Shown piece after piece: positions 6,581 through 15,785 of a DNA stretch of 42,782 nucleotides. Position 1 is the stretch's first letter. Every line of letters begins with the position of its first letter. The notes beneath the pieces were generated by a model. The model had not been told where the DNA came from. It did not search any database and was given only the letters and a program-made list of their open reading frames with translations. The translations under genes were made by a program, and so were the position numbers. This stretch comes from Bacillota bacterium (GTDB lineage Bacteria; Bacillota; Sulfobacillia; Sulfobacillales; Sulfobacillaceae), in contig JAPNUR010000027.1 in assembly GCA_026627385.1 (NCBI GenBank), positions 1 to 42,782 on the forward strand. Direction: 5' to 3'.

Positions 6581-9120
6581 CGGAATCAGCTAAGTTGACG
6601 CCAATGCAAGAGCAATATCAACGCTTAAAAAGTGAGCGGCCGGATGCCCTTTTGTTATTCCGCCTGGGAGATTTTTACGAGTTGTTTGACCAAGATGCCA
6701 TCCTTGCAGCACCCTTGCTGGATGTTCAGCTAACCTCCCGTGATGGACGTGTTCCGATGTGTGGCGTGCCGCACCATGCGGTCAATCAATATGCGCAAAA
6801 GTTGCTAGATGCGGGGTACACCGTGGCCGTTGCCGAACAAATGGAAGATTCTGCCACAGCCAAAGGACTGGTTGACCGTCAAATTGTTCGCATTCTGACA
6901 CCTGGCACGGTGATCCCAGATGAAGACGGACGCGTCCCGCGGTTGGGCATCCGGTACCGTCACCGATCCGGATGGGTGATACTCGCGGTCGAGCTTTCGA
7001 CAGGCACAATTCATGTTGCGGAGTCTGGTTTTACTCGTGGGCAGGAAGAGAAATTGCGGCAACTCTGGGCAGTATGGGCGCCCAGTGAAGTGCTGAGTAA
7101 TGTACCCGAGTCTTGGACCGGGGATGGCGTGTCGGTTGACGCAGCGCCCTTGTTTAAACGGAGCAGCGAACGCGATGTCGACCACCTGCTGTCGTCGACC
7201 TTTGGCCTTGTGAGCCTTAGGCGTTGGGGATTAGAAGATCGTCGCCCAGTGTATGAGGCACTGACCGTGGCGGCCCAATATCTTCGCTCGCTGCACCGCC
7301 ATGTGCCCCGCCATTTGCAGGATATCCGCGTACACCGTCTGGACGGTTTCATGCATCTTAGCCTGAGGACATTGCGGCAATTGGACATTGGGGATGGCCC
7401 GTACTCGCTGTTGCGCCGGGTGGACTTCGCGGTGACCGCTATGGGACATCGCCGCCTGAAGGAATGGCTAGAACATCCGCTGACAAATCTGGAGGAACTG
7501 ACCCGCCGCCATCGCGCGGTGGGTTATTGGGTCGCCCACGAGCTTGAACGCCAGCGCCTGCGTACCTTATTCCAGGACGTCGGCGACGTAGGGCGGCGCC
7601 TCGCGCGCCTGGTGATGGGGGTGGGGCGCCCGCGGGATGTTGCGGCCATCAAAACGGCCCTTGGCGTTCTTCCCGACATTTGGACCCGCACCGCTTGCGG
7701 CCAGGTATGGCCATACGGTGCCGACCTCGACCTGGCCCACCTGGAAGCGGTGCGAGCACAGCTGGACATCTTGGTCGATCCCCCGCCCGCTCGATGGGAG
7801 GATAGCCCCCTCATCCGCTCGGGAGTGGATGCGGTCATTGACGATAGCCGAAGACTCTTAGAGAATCACCGCCAAGCGCTGACCGCGCTGGAGGACCAAG
7901 AGCGCGCTCGTTCCGGCATCAAAGCTGTCCGCATCGGATTTCATCGCACCTTTGGCTATTATTTGGAAGTACCTAAGAGCCTAGCTAAAGCAGTGCCTGG
8001 CGAATGGCAGCGACGGCAAACGACGAGTCACGCCGAGCGTTTTGTGTCGCCCAGCTTAAAAGATCTTGAGCTGGCTATTGAATCTGCCGAGACGCGGATT
8101 GTCGCTAAGGAACAGGAATGGAAGGACAAAGTGCAAGCCGTAGTGGTAGAGAACGCTGAAACGCTGGCCGCCATCGCTGCATGGATCGCTGACCTCGACG
8201 CGCTGTGCGCCTTGGCGGAAGCAGCTGTGCGCTATCAATGGCACGCTCCGGAGTTCGTGGACTCGAGCGCCGGTATTGACATCCAAAAACTTCGGCATCC
8301 TGTGCTTGAGGGCATCTTGTCCGAATATATCAGCAGCAACCTAGACCTGCCCAATCGGCATCATGCCCTCATCATTACTGGTCCCAACATGGGAGGAAAA
8401 TCGACATTTATGCGCGCCGTCGCGCAAAATGTCATCCTGGCGCAAGTGGGCAGCTGGGTGGCTTGCGAGAGCTTCCGAATCCCGGTGTTTGATGCAGTGT
8501 GGACAAGGATTGGTGCCGACGACGATTTGGCGCGGGGACAATCCACGTTTATGGTAGAAATGGAGGATGTGGCCGCGATTTTATCGCAAGCCACCGCGCT
8601 GAGTTTGGTATTGTTAGATGAACTGGGTCGCGGCACCTCGACCTACGATGGCTTGGCCATCGCAGAGGCTGTCGTAGAGCGCTTAAGCCAGCCTGACGGA
8701 CCACTGACGCTCTTTGCTACCCATTACCATGAATTGACGGCTATGGCGGAAACGTCATCGCGGATTCTCAACTATACAGTAGAGGTCATCGACGGATCGG
8801 ATGGCCCCATCTTTACCCATCGCATCATCCCGGGAAAGGCCTCCCAATCGTACGGCATTGAAGTCGCGCGGCGGGCGGGCTTGCCGGCCAGCGTCGTACG
8901 GCGCGCACAAAGCTATCTTAAGCGCTGGGAGGGCCGGGGGGAAGAGACCTCGCGAACACCTCTACCGGCTCTTCAGGTCACATTTTATGAGCCTGATCCG
9001 TTGGCCGGCCCTATTCTTGAGGCCTTAAAATCCCTAAACCCCGACGATCTATCGCCGCGCGAGGCGTGGCTCTGGATCAATGACTGGCACGGCCGGGTGA
9101 ACCGGGAGACCGCCAAATGA
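6577..9120 (+). CDS. mutS: DNA mismatch repair protein MutS
   Basis: Recognises mismatches and small loops and recruits MutL. The 847 residues match MutS1 length. The mismatch-binding F33-Y-E35 motif lies in GDFYELF; the connector, lever and clamp regions follow. The ATPase domain has Walker A GPNMGGKST at 602-610 and Walker B LLDELGRGTST with D681-E682, followed by ATHYHEL. The ATG at 6577 overlaps the upstream stop by 4 bases; an upstream in-frame extension lies inside the ppx-like gene and is not used. The C-terminus ends near residue 847 with a short helix-rich tail. The stop overlaps the mutL start (ATGA). Confidence 0.98.
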   Translation: MTESAKLTPMQEQYQRLKSERPDALLLFRLGDFYELFDQDAILAAPLLDVQLTSRDGRVPMCGVPHHAVNQYAQKLLDAGYTVAVAEQMEDSATAKGLVDRQIVRILTPGTVIPDEDGRVPRLGIRYRHRSGWVILAVELSTGTIHVAESGFTRGQEEKLRQLWAVWAPSEVLSNVPESWTGDGVSVDAAPLFKRSSERDVDHLLSSTFGLVSLRRWGLEDRRPVYEALTVAAQYLRSLHRHVPRHLQDIRVHRLDGFMHLSLRTLRQLDIGDGPYSLLRRVDFAVTAMGHRRLKEWLEHPLTNLEELTRRHRAVGYWVAHELERQRLRTLFQDVGDVGRRLARLVMGVGRPRDVAAIKTALGVLPDIWTRTACGQVWPYGADLDLAHLEAVRAQLDILVDPPPARWEDSPLIRSGVDAVIDDSRRLLENHRQALTALEDQERARSGIKAVRIGFHRTFGYYLEVPKSLAKAVPGEWQRRQTTSHAERFVSPSLKDLELAIESAETRIVAKEQEWKDKVQAVVVENAETLAAIAAWIADLDALCALAEAAVRYQWHAPEFVDSSAGIDIQKLRHPVLEGILSEYISSNLDLPNRHHALIITGPNMGGKSTFMRAVAQNVILAQVGSWVACESFRIPVFDAVWTRIGADDDLARGQSTFMVEMEDVAAILSQATALSLVLLDELGRGTSTYDGLAIAEAVVERLSQPDGPLTLFATHYHELTAMAETSSRILNYTVEVIDGSDGPIFTHRIIPGKASQSYGIEVARRAGLPASVVRRAQSYLKRWEGRGEETSRTPLPALQVTFYEPDPLAGPILEALKSLNPDDLSPREAWLWINDWHGRVNRETAK

Positions 9121-10823
9121 GCCGTATACATCGCTTGGATCCCGTGGTGGCGAATCAAATTGCCGCGGGCGAGGTCGTCGAACGGCCCGCCTCTATCGTC
9201 AAAGAATTAATCGAAAACAGTCTCGACGCCGGCTCCACGAGCATTCACATTCTCGTGGATGCAGAGTTGGTGAGCCTTGAGGTGCGCGACAATGGATTCG
9301 GCATCGAACCGGAAGACTTGCCCTTAGCGGTCGAGCGTCATACCACGTCCAAATTGACTCGCATTGAAGATCTGGAAGAATCGGTGTCCCTAGGGTTTCG
9401 CGGGGAGGCACTGGCTGCCATTGCGTCAGTAGCAGAAGTCACGATTGCCTCGCGCGTGGCCGGGGCCAGCGTTGGACATCGTCTGGTCGTTGAATACGGG
9501 ACCCGCCAGTCGCTGGAACCTATCGCCATGGGCGAAGGAACCCGGGTGCGCGTGTCCAACATTTTTCAACGCCACCCGGCACGTTTGAAGGCCCTAAAGA
9601 GTGCTGCCGCTGAATTTGGCGCGATCCAGCTGGCAGTCCAAGCGCTGGCCATCGGGCGACCAGACGTGCGATATCGGTTGATGCACGGAGATCGGGTCGT
9701 TTTGGATACGCCAGGGCGCGGCGACGCTCTTGCGACATTGTCGGCGGTGTATGGGCACGAGCTGGCCGAACGCCTGCTGCCCATAGACTATACCACGGAA
9801 CGCGGCGTTGAGATTCGCGGGTACGTGGCACCGGCGGACCTTGGGCGCGCCAATCGCCAGGGCCAGGGACTCTATGTCAATGGACGCTGGGTGTTGAATT
9901 GGCGGCTGAGGGCAGCCGTGGAAGAAGCGTTTCGTCCCATCCTGCCGGAACGGCGTTATCCGTACTTCTGGTTATGGATCCACATGCCTCCGGCCGAAGT
10001 CGATCCCAATGTCCATCCGACCAAAGCGGAAGTGCGCCTGGCGCACGAAGATGCGCTGCGCGCTATTGTCTACCGCCTCGTGCAGGACACGTTGGCACGG
10101 GGGTCACCAACGCCGCGGTGGATTGATGCGGCACGGGAAGAGAGAGACATTGCACCGACAGTGCAACCATCCTTCGACGACGAGCCGGAAAGGCCGGCCA
10201 ACGAGATCACGTCCGGGCGCGACCGGAGGCTCTCGGCGCTAACGCCGCTGGCCCAGTGGCAATCAAAGTACATCATCGCCCAAGGATCAGAGGGGCTCTG
10301 CCTCATTGATCAGCATGCCGCCCATGAGCGCATCTATTTTGAACAGTTTAGAAAATCTCGCGAAGAGATGGCCGCCAGCCAACCATTGCTGCTGGCGTTG
10401 GCAGAAACCTTGTCGGCAGCAGAGTGGGCAGCATGGCAAGCGCAGCGCGAGCGCATTCAGCAGTTGGGATTTGACGTCGAGAGCCTCGGGGGCACCACCG
10501 TGGCCGTGCGGGCGGTGCCGCGGGCCTTTCGCGACATGGAGAGTCATCAGGGTCTATTGCGGTTAGTGCTGCAGCTTATTGCAGGCGAAGAGTCCGCCGC
10601 GGCCACGGCGCACCCCGTCACTTGGGCTGAAGAAGCTCACTACGCCATGGCGGCATGCAAAGCGGCGATCAAAGCTAATCGCCCCATGAGTCTCATGGAA
10701 ATGCAGGACTTAATTGATCAGCTGAGCCGGGCCGAGGATCCCCGGGGGTGCCCGCACGGCAGGCCGACTATGATTGTGTTAACCATGGAGGAGGTGGATC
10801 GCCGATTTGGACGGCGCGGATGA
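9117..10823 (+). CDS. mutL: DNA mismatch repair protein MutL (endonuclease type)
   Basis: Couples mismatch recognition to strand incision. The N-terminal GHKL ATPase shows ANQIAAGEVVERP, ELIENSLDAG, RDNGFGI and GFRGEAL. The C-terminal domain has the metal-binding endonuclease motif DQHAAHERIYFE (398-409), ACKAAIKA and CPHGRPT, so this MutL should nick DNA itself, as in organisms without MutH. It is 568 residues, with a short, charged linker between the domains near residues 330-380. The ATG overlaps mutS by 4 bases. The 3' end overlaps miaA by 17 bases, and the miaA ribosome binding site lies within mutL. Confidence 0.97.
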   Translation: MSRIHRLDPVVANQIAAGEVVERPASIVKELIENSLDAGSTSIHILVDAELVSLEVRDNGFGIEPEDLPLAVERHTTSKLTRIEDLEESVSLGFRGEALAAIASVAEVTIASRVAGASVGHRLVVEYGTRQSLEPIAMGEGTRVRVSNIFQRHPARLKALKSAAAEFGAIQLAVQALAIGRPDVRYRLMHGDRVVLDTPGRGDALATLSAVYGHELAERLLPIDYTTERGVEIRGYVAPADLGRANRQGQGLYVNGRWVLNWRLRAAVEEAFRPILPERRYPYFWLWIHMPPAEVDPNVHPTKAEVRLAHEDALRAIVYRLVQDTLARGSPTPRWIDAAREERDIAPTVQPSFDDEPERPANEITSGRDRRLSALTPLAQWQSKYIIAQGSEGLCLIDQHAAHERIYFEQFRKSREEMAASQPLLLALAETLSAAEWAAWQAQRERIQQLGFDVESLGGTTVAVRAVPRAFRDMESHQGLLRLVLQLIAGEESAAATAHPVTWAEEAHYAMAACKAAIKANRPMSLMEMQDLIDQLSRAEDPRGCPHGRPTMIVLTMEEVDRRFGRRG

Positions 10824-11745
10824 AAAAAGACCCCTGTTAGTCATTGCCGGCCCTACCGCCGTAGGCAAAAGCGACTTAAGCCTGATGGTGGCCGAGGCCA
10901 TCGGCGGCGAAATTATCTCGGCTGACTCGCAATCGGTGTACCGAGGACTTGACATTGGGGCAGCCAAGGTGAGCCTAGCCGACCGCCAGCGGGTTCGACA
11001 CCACGGAATTGATGTTGTTGGTCCCCATGACACCTTTTCGGTGGCGGACTTTCAGCGATTGGCCAAAGCGGCTATCGACGATATTACCCGGCGCGGCCAT
11101 GTGCCCATGTTGGTTGGCGGCACCGGACTCTGGATTCGCGCGGTGGTGAAGGATTTTCCCCTGCCACAAGAAGCGCCGCCCACAGCCCTTCGCCAGCAAC
11201 TGGCCACCTGGGGAGAGCAATACGGCTACGACGCGTTACGCCGACAACTGCGCGTGGTGGATCCCGCGAGCTATCAGGCCATTCAGCCTAACGATCACCG
11301 TCGCCTCATTCGGGCCCTGGAAGTGTTTTACACCACCAATCGGCGCTTGCCCCGGACTGCACCGGCTGACGCTCCCTACCAGACTATTTACTGGGTGTTG
11401 ACCCGCTCGATCCACGAGCTGCATCGCCGCATTGAACAGCGCGTGGCGACCATGTTGCAGGACGGACTCGTCCGCGAAGTCGGCCAGCTGTTGTCCGTTG
11501 GTGTGCCCAGGCGCGCCCAAAGTCTCGGAGGCATTGGATACCGTGAAACTGTCGACTGGTATTATGGGCTCTTGACCGCGAGCGAACGCGACCGCCTCAT
11601 TGTCCGCCATACCCAACAATATGCCAAGCGGCAACTGACATGGTTCCGATCGGAAAAGGATGCGCGTTGGCTGGACTTATCGTCGTGGCCCCTCCAGGAT
11701 GCGGTGAACAAAATTGTGCATTCGGTGAAGGACCTGTCCCCTTAA
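10807..11745 (+). CDS. miaA: tRNA dimethylallyltransferase MiaA
   Basis: Transfers a dimethylallyl group to A37 of tRNAs that read UNN codons. It has the P-loop AGPTAVGKS (14-22), the substrate motif SADSQSVYRGLDIGAAK, VGGTGLWIRA, and the C-terminal region SLGGIGYRE ... RHTQQYAKRQLTWFR. 312 residues, the normal size. The start is the TTG at 10807, because GGAGGAGGTGG at 10787-10797 sits 9 bases upstream; no ATG is available nearby. It overlaps mutL by 17 bases. No hfq follows, unlike many Firmicutes. The convergent sleB-like gene ends 6 bp away, with no terminator between them. Confidence 0.97.
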   Translation: MDGADEKRPLLVIAGPTAVGKSDLSLMVAEAIGGEIISADSQSVYRGLDIGAAKVSLADRQRVRHHGIDVVGPHDTFSVADFQRLAKAAIDDITRRGHVPMLVGGTGLWIRAVVKDFPLPQEAPPTALRQQLATWGEQYGYDALRRQLRVVDPASYQAIQPNDHRRLIRALEVFYTTNRRLPRTAPADAPYQTIYWVLTRSIHELHRRIEQRVATMLQDGLVREVGQLLSVGVPRRAQSLGGIGYRETVDWYYGLLTASERDRLIVRHTQQYAKRQLTWFRSEKDARWLDLSSWPLQDAVNKIVHSVKDLSP

Positions 11746-11751
11746 TCGAAC

Positions 11752-12648
11752 TTAGCGGCAGAACACTTGGGAGCCAATAGCTCGGGTTTCGGGCAGCTGA
11801 TCCATCCAGGCGGCATGAGGCACCGAGGGGTTGTAGAAATACAGGGCGCCATTGGTCGGATCCCACCCGTGAACTGCGGCTTTCACCGCTAAGAGCGCCA
11901 GACGACTTGGCGGGTTCCAAAAAGTGCCATTGGTCACCGTTTCGAATTGGCCCGGCGCAAAAATCACCCCAAGGACGGTTTTTGGAAACCCTGGGCTCCT
12001 CAGCCGATTCAAGACTACGGCAGCTACCGCGACTTGACCGACGAAGGGTTGATCGCCGGCTTCCGCCTGCACCAGGTGGGCCATCATCAATTCGTCCGAT
12101 GGCGTGATGGAAAAGAGTGTCCAACGGTGCGGGTATTCACTCGCGCGTGACATTGTCGGTCGCGAAACACGCGGCGTGGCCACGACTAGCGGACGGGGTG
12201 GGGCAATGAGAGCTGGGCGCGGTGGTGAATGATAGGGCGTGTGGGGCGAGAGAGGGATGGTCAGCACTGTGTTGACGACAATGAGCGAGCCTGAGAGGTG
12301 ATTAACGGCTTCGAGCTCAGCTACCGAGGTGTGAAACCGATCAGCAATGGCCCAGAGTGTATCTCCCCAGCGGACACGATAACGCAAGATGGGCGGGGCG
12401 GGGGGGACGGGGGCAGCCTGTTGCTTGGTTGTCAACGGGCGGTAGCGACGAGGCAAGCCTGGGGTAGGCACGGGACGGTGAACGCGTAGGGTCTGTCGGG
12501 ATGCGGCATTAGGGCGAGTTGCGAAGGACAGTGAGGGAGGTCTCACACTGCTAACCCACGCCAGGGTCAGAACAATAACAGCGGCGACTAGCGACTCCAG
12601 CCAACGACGAGGCGCCAAGCGCTGCTGGACAATGGGCAAGATAGCCAT
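11752..12648 (-). CDS. spore cortex-lytic type cell wall hydrolase with LysM domain (SleB family)
   Basis: Peptidoglycan hydrolase related to SleB/CwlJ, which degrade spore cortex in germination. 298 residues: a short cytoplasmic start, one hydrophobic segment (about 18-38, signal or anchor), a Pro-rich linker, a LysM domain (YRVRWGDTLWAIADRF ... NTVLTIPL), a second Pro-rich linker, and the catalytic domain from MMAHLVQAEAGDQPFVGQVAVAAVVLNR, with the probable catalytic Glu in QAEAG. The C-terminus, GALYFYNPSVPHAAWMD ... IGSQVFCR, is typical of the family. The ATG at 12648 is preceded by AAAGGAGTGTGTCC; longer in-frame starts have no ribosome binding site. It is divergent from the spoVK-like gene. 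Confidence 0.88.
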   Translation of the reverse strand: MAILPIVQQRLAPRRWLESLVAAVIVLTLAWVSSVRPPSLSFATRPNAASRQTLRVHRPVPTPGLPRRYRPLTTKQQAAPVPPAPPILRYRVRWGDTLWAIADRFHTSVAELEAVNHLSGSLIVVNTVLTIPLSPHTPYHSPPRPALIAPPRPLVVATPRVSRPTMSRASEYPHRWTLFSITPSDELMMAHLVQAEAGDQPFVGQVAVAAVVLNRLRSPGFPKTVLGVIFAPGQFETVTNGTFWNPPSRLALLAVKAAVHGWDPTNGALYFYNPSVPHAAWMDQLPETRAIGSQVFCR

Positions 12649-12819
12649 GGACACACTCCTTTCGGCTTGTCCCTGACATATTCGCCGTAATGGCATAATT
12701 TGCCTGCTAATAACTGGAAATTCCTGAGAGAATTTTCTCGCGAGTGGGGACGACAGATTTGCTTTCTGCGTTCGTATGATGTTACACAAGGCTTGTGGTA
12801 CGAAGGGGGTGTCATTGCC
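12649..12819. promoter_or_regulatory. divergent promoter region between sleB-like and spoVK-like genes
   Basis: Both flanking genes are of sporulation type, so sporulation sigma factors would be expected. A CGTATGAT at about 12773-12780 is a loose match to the sigma-E -10 (CATACAAT) on the plus strand, but no clear -35 is seen. GAAGGGGGTG at about 12801-12810 serves as ribosome binding site for the ATG at 12820. Confidence 0.3.
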
Positions 12820-13788
12820 ATGGCAACGCGGGACGTGACCCCGGGTTCACCCGAAGAAATTCTCCATTGGGTCGAGCAAGGGCGCCTTGCCCCCGACGAG
12901 GCTGTGCTGTGGTTGGCGCAAGTCACTAAAGCCACCGAAGCCAAGCGGGACCGCACGGACAGTACCGAAGAAACCGCGGATGCGGTATTGGCCGAGCTCG
13001 ATCGAATGGTGGGTCTTTCCGAAATTAAGCGCGTTGTCCACGATATCCGCGCCTTTGTGGAAGTGCAAGCGCTTCGGCGGGGAGCGGGTCTTCAAGTGAA
13101 TCAACAAACCTGGCACATGGTATTCTCGGGCGCCCCGGGCACCGGTAAAACCACGGTGGCGCGCCTTATTGGCCGGTTATTTAAAGCCCTTAACGTGTTG
13201 CCCAAAGGGCATATGGTAGAAGTGGAACGAGCGGATCTTGTCGGCGAGTATATCGGGCATACGGCGCAGAAAACGCGCGACGTCATTAAGCGCGCGTTAG
13301 GTGGCGTGCTGTTCATTGACGAAGCCTATTCCTTGGCCCGCGGCGGCGAAAAGGATTTTGGCAAGGAAGCAATTGATACATTGGTAGCCGCCATGGAAAA
13401 TTATCGTGAAGAGCTCTTGGTGATTTTAGCTGGCTATCCCGACGAAATGGCATGGTTTCTCAATACCAATCCTGGACTCATGTCCCGCTTTCCGATTCGC
13501 CTCGAGTTCAAGGATTACAGTGCGGTGGACATGGTGCATATTGCACGCCGCATGGTCAGAGAACGCGACTACATCTTATCGCAGGATGCGGAACAGGGGC
13601 TACTCACGCTATTAAGCGACAATGAAGGATATTGGCACAAAAATGCGGGGAACGCTCGCATGGTCCGCAATCTCCTGGAACATGCGATCCGTCGCCAAGC
13701 AGTCCGCCTGGTTGGCCGCAACATTCCGTTAAGTCGGCATGACCTCATGACGTTGACTTGGTCCGACTTTGAGGGGGGCTTGGATTAG
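12820..13788 (+). CDS. spoVK: AAA+ ATPase of the SpoVK (stage V sporulation protein K)/CbbX type
   Basis: A sporulation-associated AAA+ ATPase, 322 residues from the chosen ATG, the same as the B. subtilis protein. An N-terminal helical part (1-60) precedes LDRMVGLSEIKRVVHDI. Walker A is GAPGTGKTT (104-112), Walker B VLFIDEAYSL with D167-E168, sensor region VILAGYPDEM, and arginine finger GLMSRFP with R223. The ATG at 12820 follows GGGGGTG; an in-frame ATG at 12700 would lie in the promoter region. The neighbourhood (miaA upstream; GTPase and ynbB downstream) repeats the Bacillus order. The stop overlaps the next start by one base (TAGTG). Confidence 0.88.
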   Translation: MATRDVTPGSPEEILHWVEQGRLAPDEAVLWLAQVTKATEAKRDRTDSTEETADAVLAELDRMVGLSEIKRVVHDIRAFVEVQALRRGAGLQVNQQTWHMVFSGAPGTGKTTVARLIGRLFKALNVLPKGHMVEVERADLVGEYIGHTAQKTRDVIKRALGGVLFIDEAYSLARGGEKDFGKEAIDTLVAAMENYREELLVILAGYPDEMAWFLNTNPGLMSRFPIRLEFKDYSAVDMVHIARRMVRERDYILSQDAEQGLLTLLSDNEGYWHKNAGNARMVRNLLEHAIRRQAVRLVGRNIPLSRHDLMTLTWSDFEGGLD

Positions 13789-14393
13789 TGCACCTTGTCA
13801 CCATAGGCAAGCCGAATGTTGGTAAAACCCTGTTGCTCATTAATCTTGCGGCGTACCTTGGCCTCAGCGAAGTGCGCCTGGAGATGCCTGATGGTGAAGG
13901 GGGACAGCAGGTGAAGCGCCTCTCGCTTGACCGCGCCCGGCGCGACCTGATGAGCTGGTCGGCGCCGCGAACGCGGGCCATCCAAACAGCGATCATAGAA
14001 ACTCTCGTGGGCCGCCAACGAATTCGCTTGGTGGCCATTGATACGCCCGGTATTCACGAGGGGATCGCTTCTCATCCGGATCAGCGCCATCTGGTCGCTC
14101 TGACTTTGGAATGGCTGATTCGCGCTCCCATGATTGTGCACGTCGTAGATGTTTCGGCCGTCGGCAGCCAACGCCCCGAAGCGCCTGGCCCATTGGACCT
14201 GGCGCTGGCGCAATATGGCCAGCGATTACCGGGTTACATCGTGGTGGCGAATAAAATGGATAAATTGGGAAGTCTAGAGGGTCTGAGAGCCATCCGCGAC
14301 GCTTACCATGAGGTGCCTATCCTCCCTGTTTCGTGTATTACGCGGCGAGGCTTTCGGGATTTAAAACAATGGATGCTTCACATGGTCACATGA
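13788..14393 (+). CDS. small Era/FeoB-like GTPase
   Basis: A compact 201-residue GTPase made of a single G domain: G1 GKPNVGKT (7-14), G3 DTPG (85-88), G4 NKMD (155-158) and G5 SC at 182-183. The insert between G1 and G3 (residues 25-75) is basic and lacks a recognised effector motif. There is no KH domain (as in Era) and no membrane part (as in FeoB). The GTG at 13788 shares one base with the spoVK stop, so it is translationally coupled. In B. subtilis a larger GTPase (YnbA/HflX) occupies this place; this protein is not HflX-like. A sporulation link is inferred from position alone. Confidence 0.75.
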   Translation: MHLVTIGKPNVGKTLLLINLAAYLGLSEVRLEMPDGEGGQQVKRLSLDRARRDLMSWSAPRTRAIQTAIIETLVGRQRIRLVAIDTPGIHEGIASHPDQRHLVALTLEWLIRAPMIVHVVDVSAVGSQRPEAPGPLDLALAQYGQRLPGYIVVANKMDKLGSLEGLRAIRDAYHEVPILPVSCITRRGFRDLKQWMLHMVT

Positions 14394-14594
14394 GTGATCC
14401 CTCTCTGGTAAGGGTTCGCGTTTGGCCGACTTCTATCGCACGATGACCGCCTGAGGTATCTTCAGGGCGGGCACCGCGTCGGACCCTGAGACCAGATTGT
14501 CTCTGCTCCTGCCTTCGTACCAATGTCATGGGGGCGTCTTTTGCGCTGGACTTGTGTCAAGCCCCGGGTGCGGTATGATTGAGTGGGAGGAATC
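14394..14594. other. spacer with a hairpin and the ynbB-like promoter
   Basis: CCGCCTGA (14447-14454) pairs with TCAGGGCGG (14462-14470, one bulge). It is a possible terminator of the GTPase gene but lacks a T-run. The promoter at 14552-14579 lies after it. No gene was seen. Confidence 0.35.
14552..14579 (+). promoter_or_regulatory. sigma-A-like promoter of the ynbB-like gene
   Basis: TTGTGT (14552-14557), a 16-base spacer and TATGAT (14574-14579), ending 15 bases before the ATG at 14595, which follows GGGAGG. Confidence 0.5.
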
Positions 14595-15785
14595 ATGACA
14601 CACAAGACTATCGCCCCCGAAATCCGCCTTAAGTGGCGTCTTGTTGAGGATATTGTGCAGGAAAACACCGCGCGGGTCGTTGATGCCTTTCGTCAGAGCG
14701 GACTCTCGGCCGTTGATCTGCTCGGGAGCACCGGCTACGGTTACGATGATCGGGGACGAAACATTCTCGATCAGATTGTCGCGACCATCTTTGGCGGCGA
14801 TCGCGCTCTTTTGCGACCTCAGTGGGCTTCCGGAACTCACGCGCTGGCCACAGTTCTCAAGGCGGTGACCAGGGCATACAGCACTCTCTGGATTATGTCT
14901 GGGCCGCCTTACGATACCTTGGGTCCCGTGTTAACGCGGCTTCGCGATCGCCACGTCATCGTCCAGATTGTCCCGTTAGTTGACAATATGCCCAATCTTG
15001 CCCAGCTGGATGCCAAACCCGGTGATGTCGTGTATGTGCAACGCTCACGGGGATACAGTGAGCGGCCTTCATGGGGCGAAGGGCCCATTCGTCGCGTCAG
15101 CGAAGCAGCTCATGCACACGGTGCCATCTTGGTGGTAGACAATTGTTATGGGGAGTTTACGCAAACGCGGGAACCCGGTCACTGGGGTGCAGACCTTGTC
15201 GTTGGGAGCTTAATGAAAAACCCCGGCGGTACCATTGCTCCTACCGGGGCTTATGTAGCAGGACGCGAGCCCTGGGTGTCGCTGGTGGCTGATGAGCTCT
15301 TTGCACCGGGCATTGGCGGGGAGGTGGGAGCCACGTATCCGTACTTACGCTTGTTTGCTCAAGGATTATTTTTGGCGCCCCAGCTTGTCGGGGAGGCGGT
15401 TCAAGGCGGTATTTACGCGAGCTTTCGAGCACGCGAATTTGACATTGTCAGCTACCCAGGCCCCGACGACGAAGAACGCAACGATATCGTGGTGGCGCTG
15501 GAATTAGGCAGCGCCGAGCGTGTCATCAAATTTTGCCGCGTCGTGCAGTCGTGGTCGCCCGTCGACGCGCAGGTTGAACCCCAGCCATGGAACATGCCGG
15601 GTTACCAACACCCGATTATCATGGCGGCTGGCGGGTTTGTGGCCGGGGGCTCGCTGGAGTTGTCAGCCGACGCGCCCATCCGTCCACCATACCGCGTATT
15701 TTTGCAAGGCGGGGTCAACCGCTGGCACACCAAGCTTGTCGTGGACGAAGCACTGGAGGCTCTCGGCTTAGAGGTTTCGAATTAA
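14595..15785 (+). CDS. methionine gamma-lyase-related PLP enzyme (YnbB / 'aluminium resistance' family)
   Basis: A fold-type I PLP-dependent protein of the YnbB family (annotated as methionine gamma-lyase family or aluminium resistance protein); the in vivo reaction is not established. 396 residues. Landmarks are STGYGYDDRGR, WASGTHAL, VVDNCYGEF (the Asp that contacts PLP) and the Schiff-base Lys K208 in GSLMKNPGG. The ATG at 14595 has GGGAGG four bases upstream; an in-frame GTG at 14583 has no ribosome binding site. Presence beside spoVK matches Bacillus synteny. The 3' end overlaps the convergent lexA gene by 18 bp. Confidence 0.88.
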   Translation: MTHKTIAPEIRLKWRLVEDIVQENTARVVDAFRQSGLSAVDLLGSTGYGYDDRGRNILDQIVATIFGGDRALLRPQWASGTHALATVLKAVTRAYSTLWIMSGPPYDTLGPVLTRLRDRHVIVQIVPLVDNMPNLAQLDAKPGDVVYVQRSRGYSERPSWGEGPIRRVSEAAHAHGAILVVDNCYGEFTQTREPGHWGADLVVGSLMKNPGGTIAPTGAYVAGREPWVSLVADELFAPGIGGEVGATYPYLRLFAQGLFLAPQLVGEAVQGGIYASFRAREFDIVSYPGPDDEERNDIVVALELGSAERVIKFCRVVQSWSPVDAQVEPQPWNMPGYQHPIIMAAGGFVAGGSLELSADAPIRPPYRVFLQGGVNRWHTKLVVDEALEALGLEVSN

